This document shows, one piece after another, positions 1-6,112 of a DNA stretch of 6,467 bases. The stretch comes from Candidatus Zixiibacteriota bacterium (GTDB lineage: Bacteria > Zixibacteria > MSB-5A5 > CAIYYT01), in assembly GCA_023134875.1 (NCBI GenBank), contig JAGLUH010000569.1, positions 1 through 6,467 on the forward strand. Reading direction: 5' to 3'. A model generated the notes under the pieces. The model made no database searches. It was not told where the DNA came from and was given only the letters and a program-made list of their open reading frames with translations. The position numbers and the translations under genes were made by a program. How positions within the stretch are numbered: position 1 is the first letter of the stretch; each line of letters opens with the position of its first letter.

Positions 1-611
1 TCGAGTTTCACTTTGATCCCGACCAGTACCCGGGCGGTTATCTCTGGGTCTTTCCCAAGAGCAGACATGCCGCCAATGTCGGTGTCGGTCTGGTGATGAT
101 CGATCGCAAGGGCGTTAGCCAGGCTGATTTGCTGATCCGGTTCTGCCAAAAGCGGTTTAGTCGTTTCACCATCGCAGAACGCTCCTCAGGAGGAATTCCG
201 ATCTTCCAGGGCAAGCATCACCTGCTCAAGGAAAACATCATGCTGGTGGGGGATGCCGCCCGCGTGGTCGATTCTTTCAGCGGTGCCGGTATAGTCAACG
301 GAATGCTTTCCGGCAAGATAGCGGGAGAAACCGCCGCAGCCTATTGCTATGATGGCCATAGCCTGGCGCAACTGAAATCCTATCCCCGGCAGTTTATGAA
401 ACTCAAGGGAAGAGAGCTTTCCATTTACCTGAAGGCGCACAAGCTGATGAGCAGGCTAAAACCGGATGATCTGGTTTCAGCGATTCAGTTTCTTAAAGGT
501 TATTTCCCGGATGGTTACACAACGAGCATAAATGGCGTACACCTGGCTCTGAAACTGATGCGCCACAACCCCAGGTTTATTCTACTATCAAAAGGTCTGG
601 TATTTGCCTGA
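1..611 (+). CDS. Geranylgeranyl reductase family FAD-dependent oxidoreductase (3' part)
   Basis: This is the C-terminal ~203 residues of a flavoprotein. The frame is open to the left edge (first full codon at base 3) and stops with TGA at 609-611. Two signatures identify the family: PGGYLWVFPK followed by ANVGVG (bases 30-89), and the FAD-contacting LVGDAAR followed by SGAGIVNGMLSGKIAGE (about 243-332). Family members reduce isoprenoid double bonds, for example in geranylgeranyl lipids, chlorophyll side chains or menaquinone tails. The substrate here cannot be told, but menaquinone or another isoprenoid lipid is a reasonable inference for a non-phototroph. The N-terminal dinucleotide-binding fold (GxGxxG) lies outside the window. 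The usual GDAAG is GDAAR here, which is a minor deviation. The gene ends 2 bases from the end of the convergent rpsT. Other members of the large PHBH-like flavoprotein superfamily are possible, but the PGGYxWxFPK signature favours this family. Confidence 0.88.
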   Translation, partial: EFHFDPDQYPGGYLWVFPKSRHAANVGVGLVMIDRKGVSQADLLIRFCQKRFSRFTIAERSSGGIPIFQGKHHLLKENIMLVGDAARVVDSFSGAGIVNGMLSGKIAGETAAAYCYDGHSLAQLKSYPRQFMKLKGRELSIYLKAHKLMSRLKPDDLVSAIQFLKGYFPDGYTTSINGVHLALKLMRHNPRFILLSKGLVFA

Positions 612-613
612 AC

Positions 614-877
614 TCAAGCGGGAGTCTGCGCCTTGTTGACACGCCCGGTCAATTGGCTCTTCTTGCGGGACGCGGTTTTCTTGTGGATCAGGTTCTGCTT
701 GACCGCCTTATCGAGCAGAGAGGTATACTGTGCCAGCTTCTCGTTGGCGTCCGGTTTGCCCAATGCCTCCAGCAGCCGTTTGCCGGCGGTCTTGATTGCT
801 GACCTGGTGGCGCGGTTTTGTTCGCGCAGTGCCACTGACTGCCGGTGGCGCTTCTGGGTCGATGGGTGTCTATCCAA
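614..877 (-). CDS. rpsT: 30S ribosomal protein S20
   Basis: This 87-residue, strongly basic, helical protein matches the S20 pattern along its length. It has an N-terminal RHPSTQKRHRQ (compare NHKSALKRIRQ of typical S20), a central LLDKAVKQNLIHKKTASRKKS block with the hallmark IHKxTAxRKKS, and the normal family length. S20 binds 16S rRNA early in 30S assembly. The start is TTG (bases 877-875 on the minus strand). The codon directly before it in frame is TAA, so no earlier start exists, and AAGGGAG lies 6 bases upstream. A TTG start is also known for E. coli rpsT, where it takes part in autogenous translational control; similar control here is inference. The gene is divergent from murJ and convergent with the flavoprotein gene, so it is monocistronic in this window. 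A near-consensus promoter lies directly upstream. Confidence 0.96.
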   Translation of the reverse strand: MDRHPSTQKRHRQSVALREQNRATRSAIKTAGKRLLEALGKPDANEKLAQYTSLLDKAVKQNLIHKKTASRKKSQLTGRVNKAQTPA

Positions 878-883
878 TTACTT

Positions 884-890
884 CTCCCTT
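884..890 (-). promoter_or_regulatory. Shine-Dalgarno of rpsT
   Basis: On the minus strand AAGGGAG sits 6 bases (AAGTAA) before the TTG at 877. It settles the start, since the in-frame TAA next to the TTG rules out any upstream choice. An ATG slightly upstream (894-892) is out of frame with rpsT. Confidence 0.8.
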
Positions 891-917
891 CATAAGATCA
901 AGACCTTTTATTATATT
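889..917 (+). promoter_or_regulatory. Possible murJ promoter overlapping the rpsT promoter
   Basis: On the plus strand TTCATA (889-894, 4 of 6 matches to the -35 consensus) is followed after 17 bases by TATATT (912-917, 5 of 6 to the -10). This would start transcription near 924, leaving only about 14 bases before the murJ TTG. It overlaps the -10 of the rpsT promoter on the other strand, so the two would compete. murJ needs a promoter of its own, because the gene to its left runs the opposite way, but that promoter could also lie inside rpsT. This is a weak call from pattern alone. Confidence 0.28.
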
Positions 918-937
918 CACTAACGGATGGTTGTCAA
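910..937 (-). promoter_or_regulatory. Consensus sigma70-type promoter of rpsT
   Basis: On the minus strand there is a perfect -35 box TTGACA (bases 937-932), a 16-base spacer and a perfect -10 box TATAAT (bases 915-910). Transcription should begin near base 903, giving a leader of about 26 bases that contains the AAGGGAG ribosome site. Such a strong match fits the high expression needed for a ribosomal protein. The -35 box ends exactly where the murJ start codon begins (938), so RNA polymerase bound here would cover the murJ translation start region. Confidence 0.8.
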
Positions 938-2506
938 TTGAAAAGTATCGTCAGAGAAGAAAGCTTAGTTAAATCGACGAGTAAAGTCTCGCTCGCGACA
1001 TTCCTCTCAAGGTTACTGGGACTTGTCAGAGAACAGGTTACCGCGTATCTCTTCGGTGCCGGCGACGCTGTCGATGCTTTCAAATCCGCTTTCCGCATAC
1101 CGAACCTGCTGCGTGATCTCTTCGCCGAAGGGGCGCTTTCCGCCGGCTTTGTCCCGATTTTCTCAGAGAAGTTGAAAGTTTCCGGCAAAGAGGCGGCGAT
1201 ACGCTTTGCCGGCTTGGTGTTCGGCGCCCTCACCGCCAGCCTGGCGCTGGTGATTCTGCTTATGATTATCTTCACGCCGCAAATCGCCCAGGTAATTGCC
1301 GGCGGCTTTGAGAGTATCAGCGGCAAACTGGAGGAAACCGTCCTCCTCGGTCGAGTGATGATGCCTTTCCTGATGCTAATATCCCTGTCGGCGTTGCTGA
1401 TGGGCACACTCAATTCTTTCGGCAGATTCGGGATACCGGCGTTGGCGCCGGCAATGTTGAACCTGGGCATGATCCTTGCGGCTGTTGCCCTCTCTCCCTA
1501 TCTGCAACCACCGATCTTGAGCCTGGCGCTCGGCGTGCTGTTGGGAGGTGTCGGCCAGTTCGTACTGCAATATGTCTATCTCTACAAACTCGGCTTCCGG
1601 CTGCGACCGATTTTTGACCTGTTCAATCCCGACCTGATGCGGATGATTCTCTTGATCCTGCCGATGACGGTCGGTCTGGCCGCCAACCAGATCAATATCG
1701 CGGTCATCACCAGGATTGCTTCCGCCGATTCGGGAGCGGTTTCTTATCTTGATTACGCTTTCCGGCTGCTGCATCTGCCGCTGGGGCTATTCGCTGTGGC
1801 AATCGCCACTGTTGCCCTGCCCCGCCTGTCGGGGCGGGCTGCGGCGGGCGATACCGCTCAATTCGGACAGATTCATACGCGTGGATTGCGGCTTGGTCTC
1901 TTTTTGAGCCTGCCGGCGATGGTGGTGATGGTGCTTCTGGCAAATGAGATTTGCAGTGTGGTCTATCAGTATGGCCAGTTCAGCGCGGATGATGCTAGTC
2001 AGACGGGGTATGTGCTGGCGTTGTACAGTCTTGGCTTACCTTTCTTTACTCTGGCGCGAATCACCGTGCCCGCTTTCTACGCTCAGAAAGACACCAAAAC
2101 ACCGGCGCTTATTTCGATGATCAGCGTGGCGGTGAATGTCATTCTTTGCCTGGAACTGCGGCGCTACCTCGGGTTTTCCGGTCTGGCGTTGGCGGCGGCT
2201 CTCGCCGGTATCGTGAATATGACTCTCCTGACTTTCCTGCTGCGGCGGCGGATCAAAATTGCTGAGGATAGAGATACTCTCCGGGTTCTGGTCAAGTTGA
2301 CACTGGCGGCTCTAACGGCAGGAGCGGTGGTTTGGCTGGTGCGACCGCTGCTGGTTGATTATCTGCCTACTGTAGGCCCCAACAACCTCGGTGTGTTGCT
2401 GGCTCTTCTGCTGACAGTGGGCTTGGTCTACCTTCTGATGTGCAGGTTGCTGCGCGTGGAGGAACTCTCCGAGTTCGCCAAAGTGATAGGAATGAAGTCG
2501 AAATAG
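938..2506 (+). CDS. murJ: Lipid II flippase MurJ (MviN family)
   Basis: This 522-residue polytopic inner-membrane protein of the MOP exporter superfamily has the normal length and hydrophobic pattern for 14 helices. It flips lipid II from the cytoplasmic to the outer face of the membrane for peptidoglycan synthesis. The N-terminal block SRLLGLVRE (24-32), then FGAGDAVDAFKSAFRIPNLL, then RDLFAEGALSAGFVP is diagnostic. R25, R31, D46 and R59 line up with E. coli R18, R24, D39 and R52, and R276 in YAFRLLHLPLG lines up with R270; these lie in the charged central cavity. E. coli E273 is His279 here. The start is TTG 938 with GGATGG (925-930) 7 bases upstream; no ATG or GTG lies in frame between the rpsT start region and this codon, and the TTG gives the expected N-terminus. 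The gene is next to rpsT, a neighbourhood also seen in other bacteria (for example Pseudomonas), and is probably co-transcribed with comEC 22 bases downstream. Confidence 0.95.
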   Translation: MKSIVREESLVKSTSKVSLATFLSRLLGLVREQVTAYLFGAGDAVDAFKSAFRIPNLLRDLFAEGALSAGFVPIFSEKLKVSGKEAAIRFAGLVFGALTASLALVILLMIIFTPQIAQVIAGGFESISGKLEETVLLGRVMMPFLMLISLSALLMGTLNSFGRFGIPALAPAMLNLGMILAAVALSPYLQPPILSLALGVLLGGVGQFVLQYVYLYKLGFRLRPIFDLFNPDLMRMILLILPMTVGLAANQINIAVITRIASADSGAVSYLDYAFRLLHLPLGLFAVAIATVALPRLSGRAAAGDTAQFGQIHTRGLRLGLFLSLPAMVVMVLLANEICSVVYQYGQFSADDASQTGYVLALYSLGLPFFTLARITVPAFYAQKDTKTPALISMISVAVNVILCLELRRYLGFSGLALAAALAGIVNMTLLTFLLRRRIKIAEDRDTLRVLVKLTLAALTAGAVVWLVRPLLVDYLPTVGPNNLGVLLALLLTVGLVYLLMCRLLRVEELSEFAKVIGMKSK

Positions 2507-2516
2507 CTGACGAAAT

Positions 2517-2522
2517 GAGAGG
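2517..2522 (+). promoter_or_regulatory. Shine-Dalgarno that sets a CTG start for comEC
   Basis: GAGAGG lies 6 bases (CATAAT) before CTG 2529. It is the only good ribosome site between the murJ stop (2504-2506) and GTG 2598. The nearby ATG at 2515 overlaps it, but is in another frame and has no ribosome site of its own. Confidence 0.5.
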
Positions 2523-2528
2523 CATAAT

Positions 2529-4757
2529 CTGCGCGCACCCGCTCTTCATGCCCTGGTCTTCTTTGCCGCCGGTATTCTTCTGGCGATCCATACCGATGTG
2601 CCTGCTCTCCTGTATGCGGGGCTGGCGGCTGCCGGAATCGCCGCATCGCTGGTATTTTATCTCAGTGGCAGAATCGATCCCAGCCGCCTTGCTGTTTGTC
2701 TTGCTCTGATTGCCGGCGCCGGATTCGTCACCGAATTGCAAACCTCAGAGTTCCCCTCGAATCACATTTCCCGCTTCACCGCCATCGACGATCGGTTGAC
2801 GATCCTGGGCACGGTTGTTTCCGAACCGGATATCCGCCCCACTAAAACCTTCCTGACGGTCGCCGTCGATTCCCTCGTCTATCGGTACAGGCGGATATCG
2901 TCAACCGGCCGAATCAGGCTACGGATCGGTGCGCCGACCAATCGCTTTAACTATCGAGATCGGATTCGCTTTACCGGTTACCTGAACCGCCCCTATGCCG
3001 GACGCAATCCCGGCGCCTTTGACTATCGCCGCTTCCTGATGATTCGCGATATCTACGGTCTGGTGAACCTCTATAACGATGAGTCAATCGAACTGGTACA
3101 GTCAGGCGCGCTCGAACCGTTTGTGCGCAATTTGGTGGTGCCGATAAGGGAGTATATTGTCGATATTTACGAGCGCTACCTGCCGGCCCGGGAAGCGGCG
3201 GTGATGAAGGGATTTCTCATCGGCGATGTCAGGTATATTCCCCCCTCTGTCTACCAGCGGTTTAAGGACACCGGCACCCTGCATGTGCTGGCAGCTTCCG
3301 GCGCCAATGTCGCCTATGTGGTTCTCACTGTCTTTTTCCTGCTGCGACCTTTCGGTCTGCGTAAAAATCACAAGCGGCTGCTAGCGCTGGTTGCTATCGT
3401 AATATTCTCTTTTCTTGCCTATAATCAGCCCTCGGTGGTCAGGGCTGCGGTGATGGGTGTAACCCTGCTGGTTGGCCGCCTGCTGTATCGCGATATCACG
3501 CCGCTCAATATCATCTCCTTTTCGGCGTTGTTGATACTGGCTTTCCGGCCGCTCTATCTCTACGACCTCGGTTTCCAACTTTCCTATGCGGCGGCTTTTG
3601 GCCTGATTCTCTTTGTGCCGGAGATCAGTCAGCATCTGCCCCGACCAGGGGGCTGGCTCAGAAAAGGAGTGCGGGGCGTTCTGCTCTTGTTCAGTTGCAC
3701 GGTGGTTGCCCAAATTGCGGTGACGCCGATTCTGCTTTATTACTTCCACAAGGTTCCCTTAGTGACCTTTCTTTCCAACCTGGTAATCGTGCCGCTGGTG
3801 GGGATCGCCACCGGCGTTGGTATTGTGATCGTATTCATCTCCGGCCTTCCCGGCGTGGTGGAACTGACAGGCAGCGTTCTGGCGTTGACAGTCAAGGGCA
3901 TCCTAGCCCTGATCGACTACTTTTACCAGTTACCGATCCTCAAGCTGAGATCAGGCGCGCCACCGCTGGCACTGATTGCTGCCTACTATGCGGCTTTGCT
4001 GCTGGTGCTGACCCTTTGGACAAGACGCCGGGCAGCGCTCTCCTTTCTGCTGATACTGGTTGTGGCGCTTAATGTTTCTGTCTGGCGTGAAGTTGCCGCC
4101 GGCGAGCAAGAGGATTTTCGCATCACCTTTCTGGATACCTGGAACACCAACACGACCTTTATCAGAGAAGCTTCCGGTAGATGCACCCTGATAAATGGCG
4201 GCGGATTGTATCGCTCCTTTGACCGAGGTGAGTCAGTGGTGCTGCCTTTTCTGTTCTCGCAGGGGGTGCGAAAGCTCAATAGAGTCATAGCTGCTGATAC
4301 CACCGTGGAAAATCTTGAGTCGTTAGTTTCAGTACTGACGGGACTTGAAGATTTGCCGGTGAGTGAGGATGGAGAAGCAAAATCAGATTCTGCTTATCGT
4401 GAGCAGATTGAAGTGGCGGCGCCGGTTATTCGCCTTGGCAGTGACAGCGTTTCCGTAGTGATCCTCGCCGCGCCGGTATCTGTGCAGAAATTGCACAGCT
4501 TACCTCGCCGAATAGACATACTCGCCTGCGACTGGCACTATCTCGAATCAGGCAAGCTCGCTCAGCTTGTCGATCGACACGAACTAAGTACAGTCATCAT
4601 TACCAGCTATCCCAATCGCTACCTTTCCACCGCCATCATCGAGGAATTCCGAGAGCAGCATCCGCGGCTTATGGTTTTCTCCGTTCTCGAATCAGGCGCC
4701 GTTGCTGTCGCCGCCAGTCGCATGGGTTATAGAGTATTGGCATCGCCCAATAGCTGA
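2529..4757 (+). CDS. comEC: ComEC/Rec2 DNA-uptake channel with degenerate C-terminal nuclease domain
   Basis: ComEC is the inner-membrane channel that carries single-stranded DNA into the cytoplasm during natural transformation. With a CTG start at 2529 it has 742 residues. In order: N-terminal helices (4-70, including HALVFFAAGILLA); a DUF4131 OB-type periplasmic domain (about 75-175) ending in NPGAFDYRRFL (160-170); the Competence channel domain (about 225-525) with LHVLAASGANVA (251-262), QPSVVRAAVMG (300-310) and GFQLSYAAAFG (348-358); and a C-terminal metallo-beta-lactamase-like domain (about 531-742). In that last domain the usual DVGQGD is DTWNTN (536-541), the HxHxDH ligands are replaced by DxTxEN (590-595), and HHGS is replaced by a CDWHY stretch (667-671), so metal-dependent nuclease activity is probably lost. 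The first conventional start is GTG 2598 (719 residues), but that removes the conserved first helix. A TGA at 2508-2510 bounds the frame upstream. The gene follows murJ by 22 bases. Confidence 0.92.
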   Translation: MRAPALHALVFFAAGILLAIHTDVPALLYAGLAAAGIAASLVFYLSGRIDPSRLAVCLALIAGAGFVTELQTSEFPSNHISRFTAIDDRLTILGTVVSEPDIRPTKTFLTVAVDSLVYRYRRISSTGRIRLRIGAPTNRFNYRDRIRFTGYLNRPYAGRNPGAFDYRRFLMIRDIYGLVNLYNDESIELVQSGALEPFVRNLVVPIREYIVDIYERYLPAREAAVMKGFLIGDVRYIPPSVYQRFKDTGTLHVLAASGANVAYVVLTVFFLLRPFGLRKNHKRLLALVAIVIFSFLAYNQPSVVRAAVMGVTLLVGRLLYRDITPLNIISFSALLILAFRPLYLYDLGFQLSYAAAFGLILFVPEISQHLPRPGGWLRKGVRGVLLLFSCTVVAQIAVTPILLYYFHKVPLVTFLSNLVIVPLVGIATGVGIVIVFISGLPGVVELTGSVLALTVKGILALIDYFYQLPILKLRSGAPPLALIAAYYAALLLVLTLWTRRRAALSFLLILVVALNVSVWREVAAGEQEDFRITFLDTWNTNTTFIREASGRCTLINGGGLYRSFDRGESVVLPFLFSQGVRKLNRVIAADTTVENLESLVSVLTGLEDLPVSEDGEAKSDSAYREQIEVAAPVIRLGSDSVSVVILAAPVSVQKLHSLPRRIDILACDWHYLESGKLAQLVDRHELSTVIITSYPNRYLSTAIIEEFREQHPRLMVFSVLESGAVAVAASRMGYRVLASPNS

Positions 4758-4854
4758 TCTGCCAAACAGCTTATCAGACAAAGGCATTGCCGACCGCTAA
4801 AGTCAATTCCGCTTAAAGTATCATCAGCCATTTCCCGATAAAGAGTATGAAGTA

Positions 4855-4901
4855 CTCCAGCCGCTTGCGATAGGCCGATTGGGCTGGGGACGATTTCTTT
4901 T
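4855..4901 (+). terminator. Possible terminator or leader hairpin between comEC and the DUF4388 gene
   Basis: The arms CTCCAGCC (4855-4862) and GGCTGGGG (4882-4889) can form an 8-base-pair stem with one G-U pair around a 19-base loop. TTTCTTTT (4894-4901) follows after four bases. This could end the murJ-comEC transcript or act as a leader structure for the next gene, whose ATG is only 15 bases downstream. The long loop and the gap before the interrupted T-tract make it a weak terminator. The rest of 4758-4916 shows no convincing promoter, RNA or small gene. Confidence 0.25.
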
Positions 4902-4916
4902 AATGAGTCGAGATAG

Positions 4917-6104
4917 ATGAGCTTTACTGGCAATTTCAAGACAGTAGCATTCCCCGACCTGCTGCAATTGTTCGCCACCGGCGATACCACCGGCACGGTC
5001 GTCTTTGTCCGGGGCAAAGCCCAGAAAGAGATCTACTTCAAAGAAGGCAAGATTGTCGGCGCCGCCTCTAAGGAAGTCGAGGAGGATTTCCTGGGCAATA
5101 TCCTTCTGAGAAGTGGCCGCATCAGCAAATATGACTTGCAGCGTGTCATTCATCTCCATCGCACTGACGGAAAAAAGATCGGCCAGGCACTGGTGCAGTT
5201 GCGCCTGATCTCCCGCGAGGAACTCAAGTTCTACCTGAAGCAGCAAGTGGAAGAGATCATTTACAACCTGTTCGGCTGGTCGGAAGGGGAGTTTGTCTTC
5301 AAGGAAGGAGAACTGCCCGACCGCAGTGAACGTCTCGTAGAACTTGACATCATGAACATCATCATGGAAAGTACGCGACGTCTTGATGAGTGGGCGCATA
5401 TCCAGAAGGTTCTTCCCGACGACAAGGAAATCCTGCGGCCAAAACGTGAACCGAATGCCGATAAAGAGGATGTGATTCTGACCCAGGAAGAGTTTCGCGT
5501 AGTAACGCTGATCGACGGCCACCGCAGCCTGCGTGAAGTGATTGAAGTGTCGCCGGTTGGTGAGTTTGTCACTTCGCGGGCGCTCTACAAGCTGATCAGC
5601 GCCGATCTGGTTGAGGTGACAGGCGCAACGGCGCCGGCATACGATGCTCACGAGGATGAATCCCTTTTCTGGCTGCTCTTGCGGGTTTATACAGCGGCGT
5701 TTGCCACCATCCGGAAAACTCTGCAACGAAAGCTGGGACCGGCCAATCGGAAGGTACTGGCCTCGCTGGCCGAATTCAAGAAAGGAATCTGGTCTTATTT
5801 CACCGATAGCGATCATGCAGACTTGCCGGTGATTTTTGAGAAGCTAAAGAAGAAAATCGAGGAACTTCCCCAAGAGGTCAGAGCACTGAAAGTGATCGCC
5901 GGTCTCAATCAAATTCTGGAGCAGCAGTTGGCAATAGTCCACTCCTGCCTTGGTATCGAGATTCGCAAGCAGGTAGCCGGCGAGATCAGGAAAGAAGTGG
6001 TGTTCCCCTTAGCGGAGCGCCGGGAAATCGATAAGAAGTATAGCATCGGCGCTGAATTGTATCGAATTCTCAAGGAAGTCAAAGTAACCACGGCAGTCTT
6101 GTGA
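4917..6104 (+). CDS. DUF4388 domain protein with MshEN-like tandem repeat and helical C-terminus
   Basis: This soluble 395-residue protein has no signal peptide or membrane helix. Residues 1-51 match the N-terminal DUF4388 (PatA-type) pattern, with GNFKTVAFPDLLQLFATGDTTGTVVF followed by IYFKEGKIVGAAS. Residues 58-110 form two 24-residue repeats joined by five residues: FLGNILLRSGRIS onward (58-81) and KIGQALVQLRLIS onward (87-110). This is the layout of the T2SS ATPase N-terminal / MshEN c-di-GMP-binding fold. Residues about 115-180 continue the DUF4388 core (IYNLFGWSEGEFVF). Residues about 187-235 (LTQEEFRVVTLIDGHRSLREV onward) look like a winged-helix-type module common in these proteins. 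Residues 240-395 are charged and helical and not recognised. ATG 4917 is the first possible start, because TAG lies directly before it in frame; the ribosome site (GAG 4910-4912) is weak. A regulatory or scaffold role is inferred, and the exact function is unknown. The membrane-protein gene follows 8 bases downstream. Confidence 0.85.
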   Translation: MSFTGNFKTVAFPDLLQLFATGDTTGTVVFVRGKAQKEIYFKEGKIVGAASKEVEEDFLGNILLRSGRISKYDLQRVIHLHRTDGKKIGQALVQLRLISREELKFYLKQQVEEIIYNLFGWSEGEFVFKEGELPDRSERLVELDIMNIIMESTRRLDEWAHIQKVLPDDKEILRPKREPNADKEDVILTQEEFRVVTLIDGHRSLREVIEVSPVGEFVTSRALYKLISADLVEVTGATAPAYDAHEDESLFWLLLRVYTAAFATIRKTLQRKLGPANRKVLASLAEFKKGIWSYFTDSDHADLPVIFEKLKKKIEELPQEVRALKVIAGLNQILEQQLAIVHSCLGIEIRKQVAGEIRKEVVFPLAERREIDKKYSIGAELYRILKEVKVTTAVL

Positions 6105-6108
6105 GGAA
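6103..6108 (+). promoter_or_regulatory. Shine-Dalgarno overlapping the stop codon of the DUF4388 gene
   Basis: GAGGAA begins inside the TGA stop codon (6102-6104) of the upstream gene. Its GAGG core lies 6 bases before ATG 6113. This implies translational coupling of the two genes and supports the start chosen for the partial gene at the right edge. Confidence 0.65.
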
Positions 6109-6112
6109 CTTA

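Noticed and set aside
541..583. Inverted repeat ACCTGG/CCAGGT followed by a T-rich stretch, as a terminator
   Set aside because: The loop is 24 bases, the stem only six pairs, and it lies within the reductase coding sequence about 30 bases before its stop.
934..1470. Minus-strand open frame of 178 codons opposite murJ
   Set aside because: It is rich in Ser, Ala, Pro and Lys, as expected from the complement of a membrane-protein gene, and has no domain signature. It also covers the rpsT -35 box and the murJ start.
2440..2709. Plus-strand open frame across the murJ-comEC junction, containing ATG 2515
   Set aside because: Its product has no family pattern and it overlaps both real genes. The true comEC reading is one frame over. 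I kept only the possibility that ATG 2515 is a former comEC start disrupted by a one-base change.
3695..4072. Alternative plus-strand frame inside comEC
   Set aside because: It lies wholly within the ComEC channel domain. Its Arg, Pro and Gly-rich product is typical of an out-of-frame reading.
4787..4819. TTGCCG and TAAAGT as a promoter for the DUF4388 gene
   Set aside because: The spacer is 21 bases and both boxes are poor matches (4 of 6), so it is not distinguishable from chance.
4824..5816. Long open frame (330 codons) on the minus strand opposite the DUF4388 gene
   Set aside because: The plus-strand frame has clear domain matches. The minus product has no recognisable pattern and is a codon-bias shadow.
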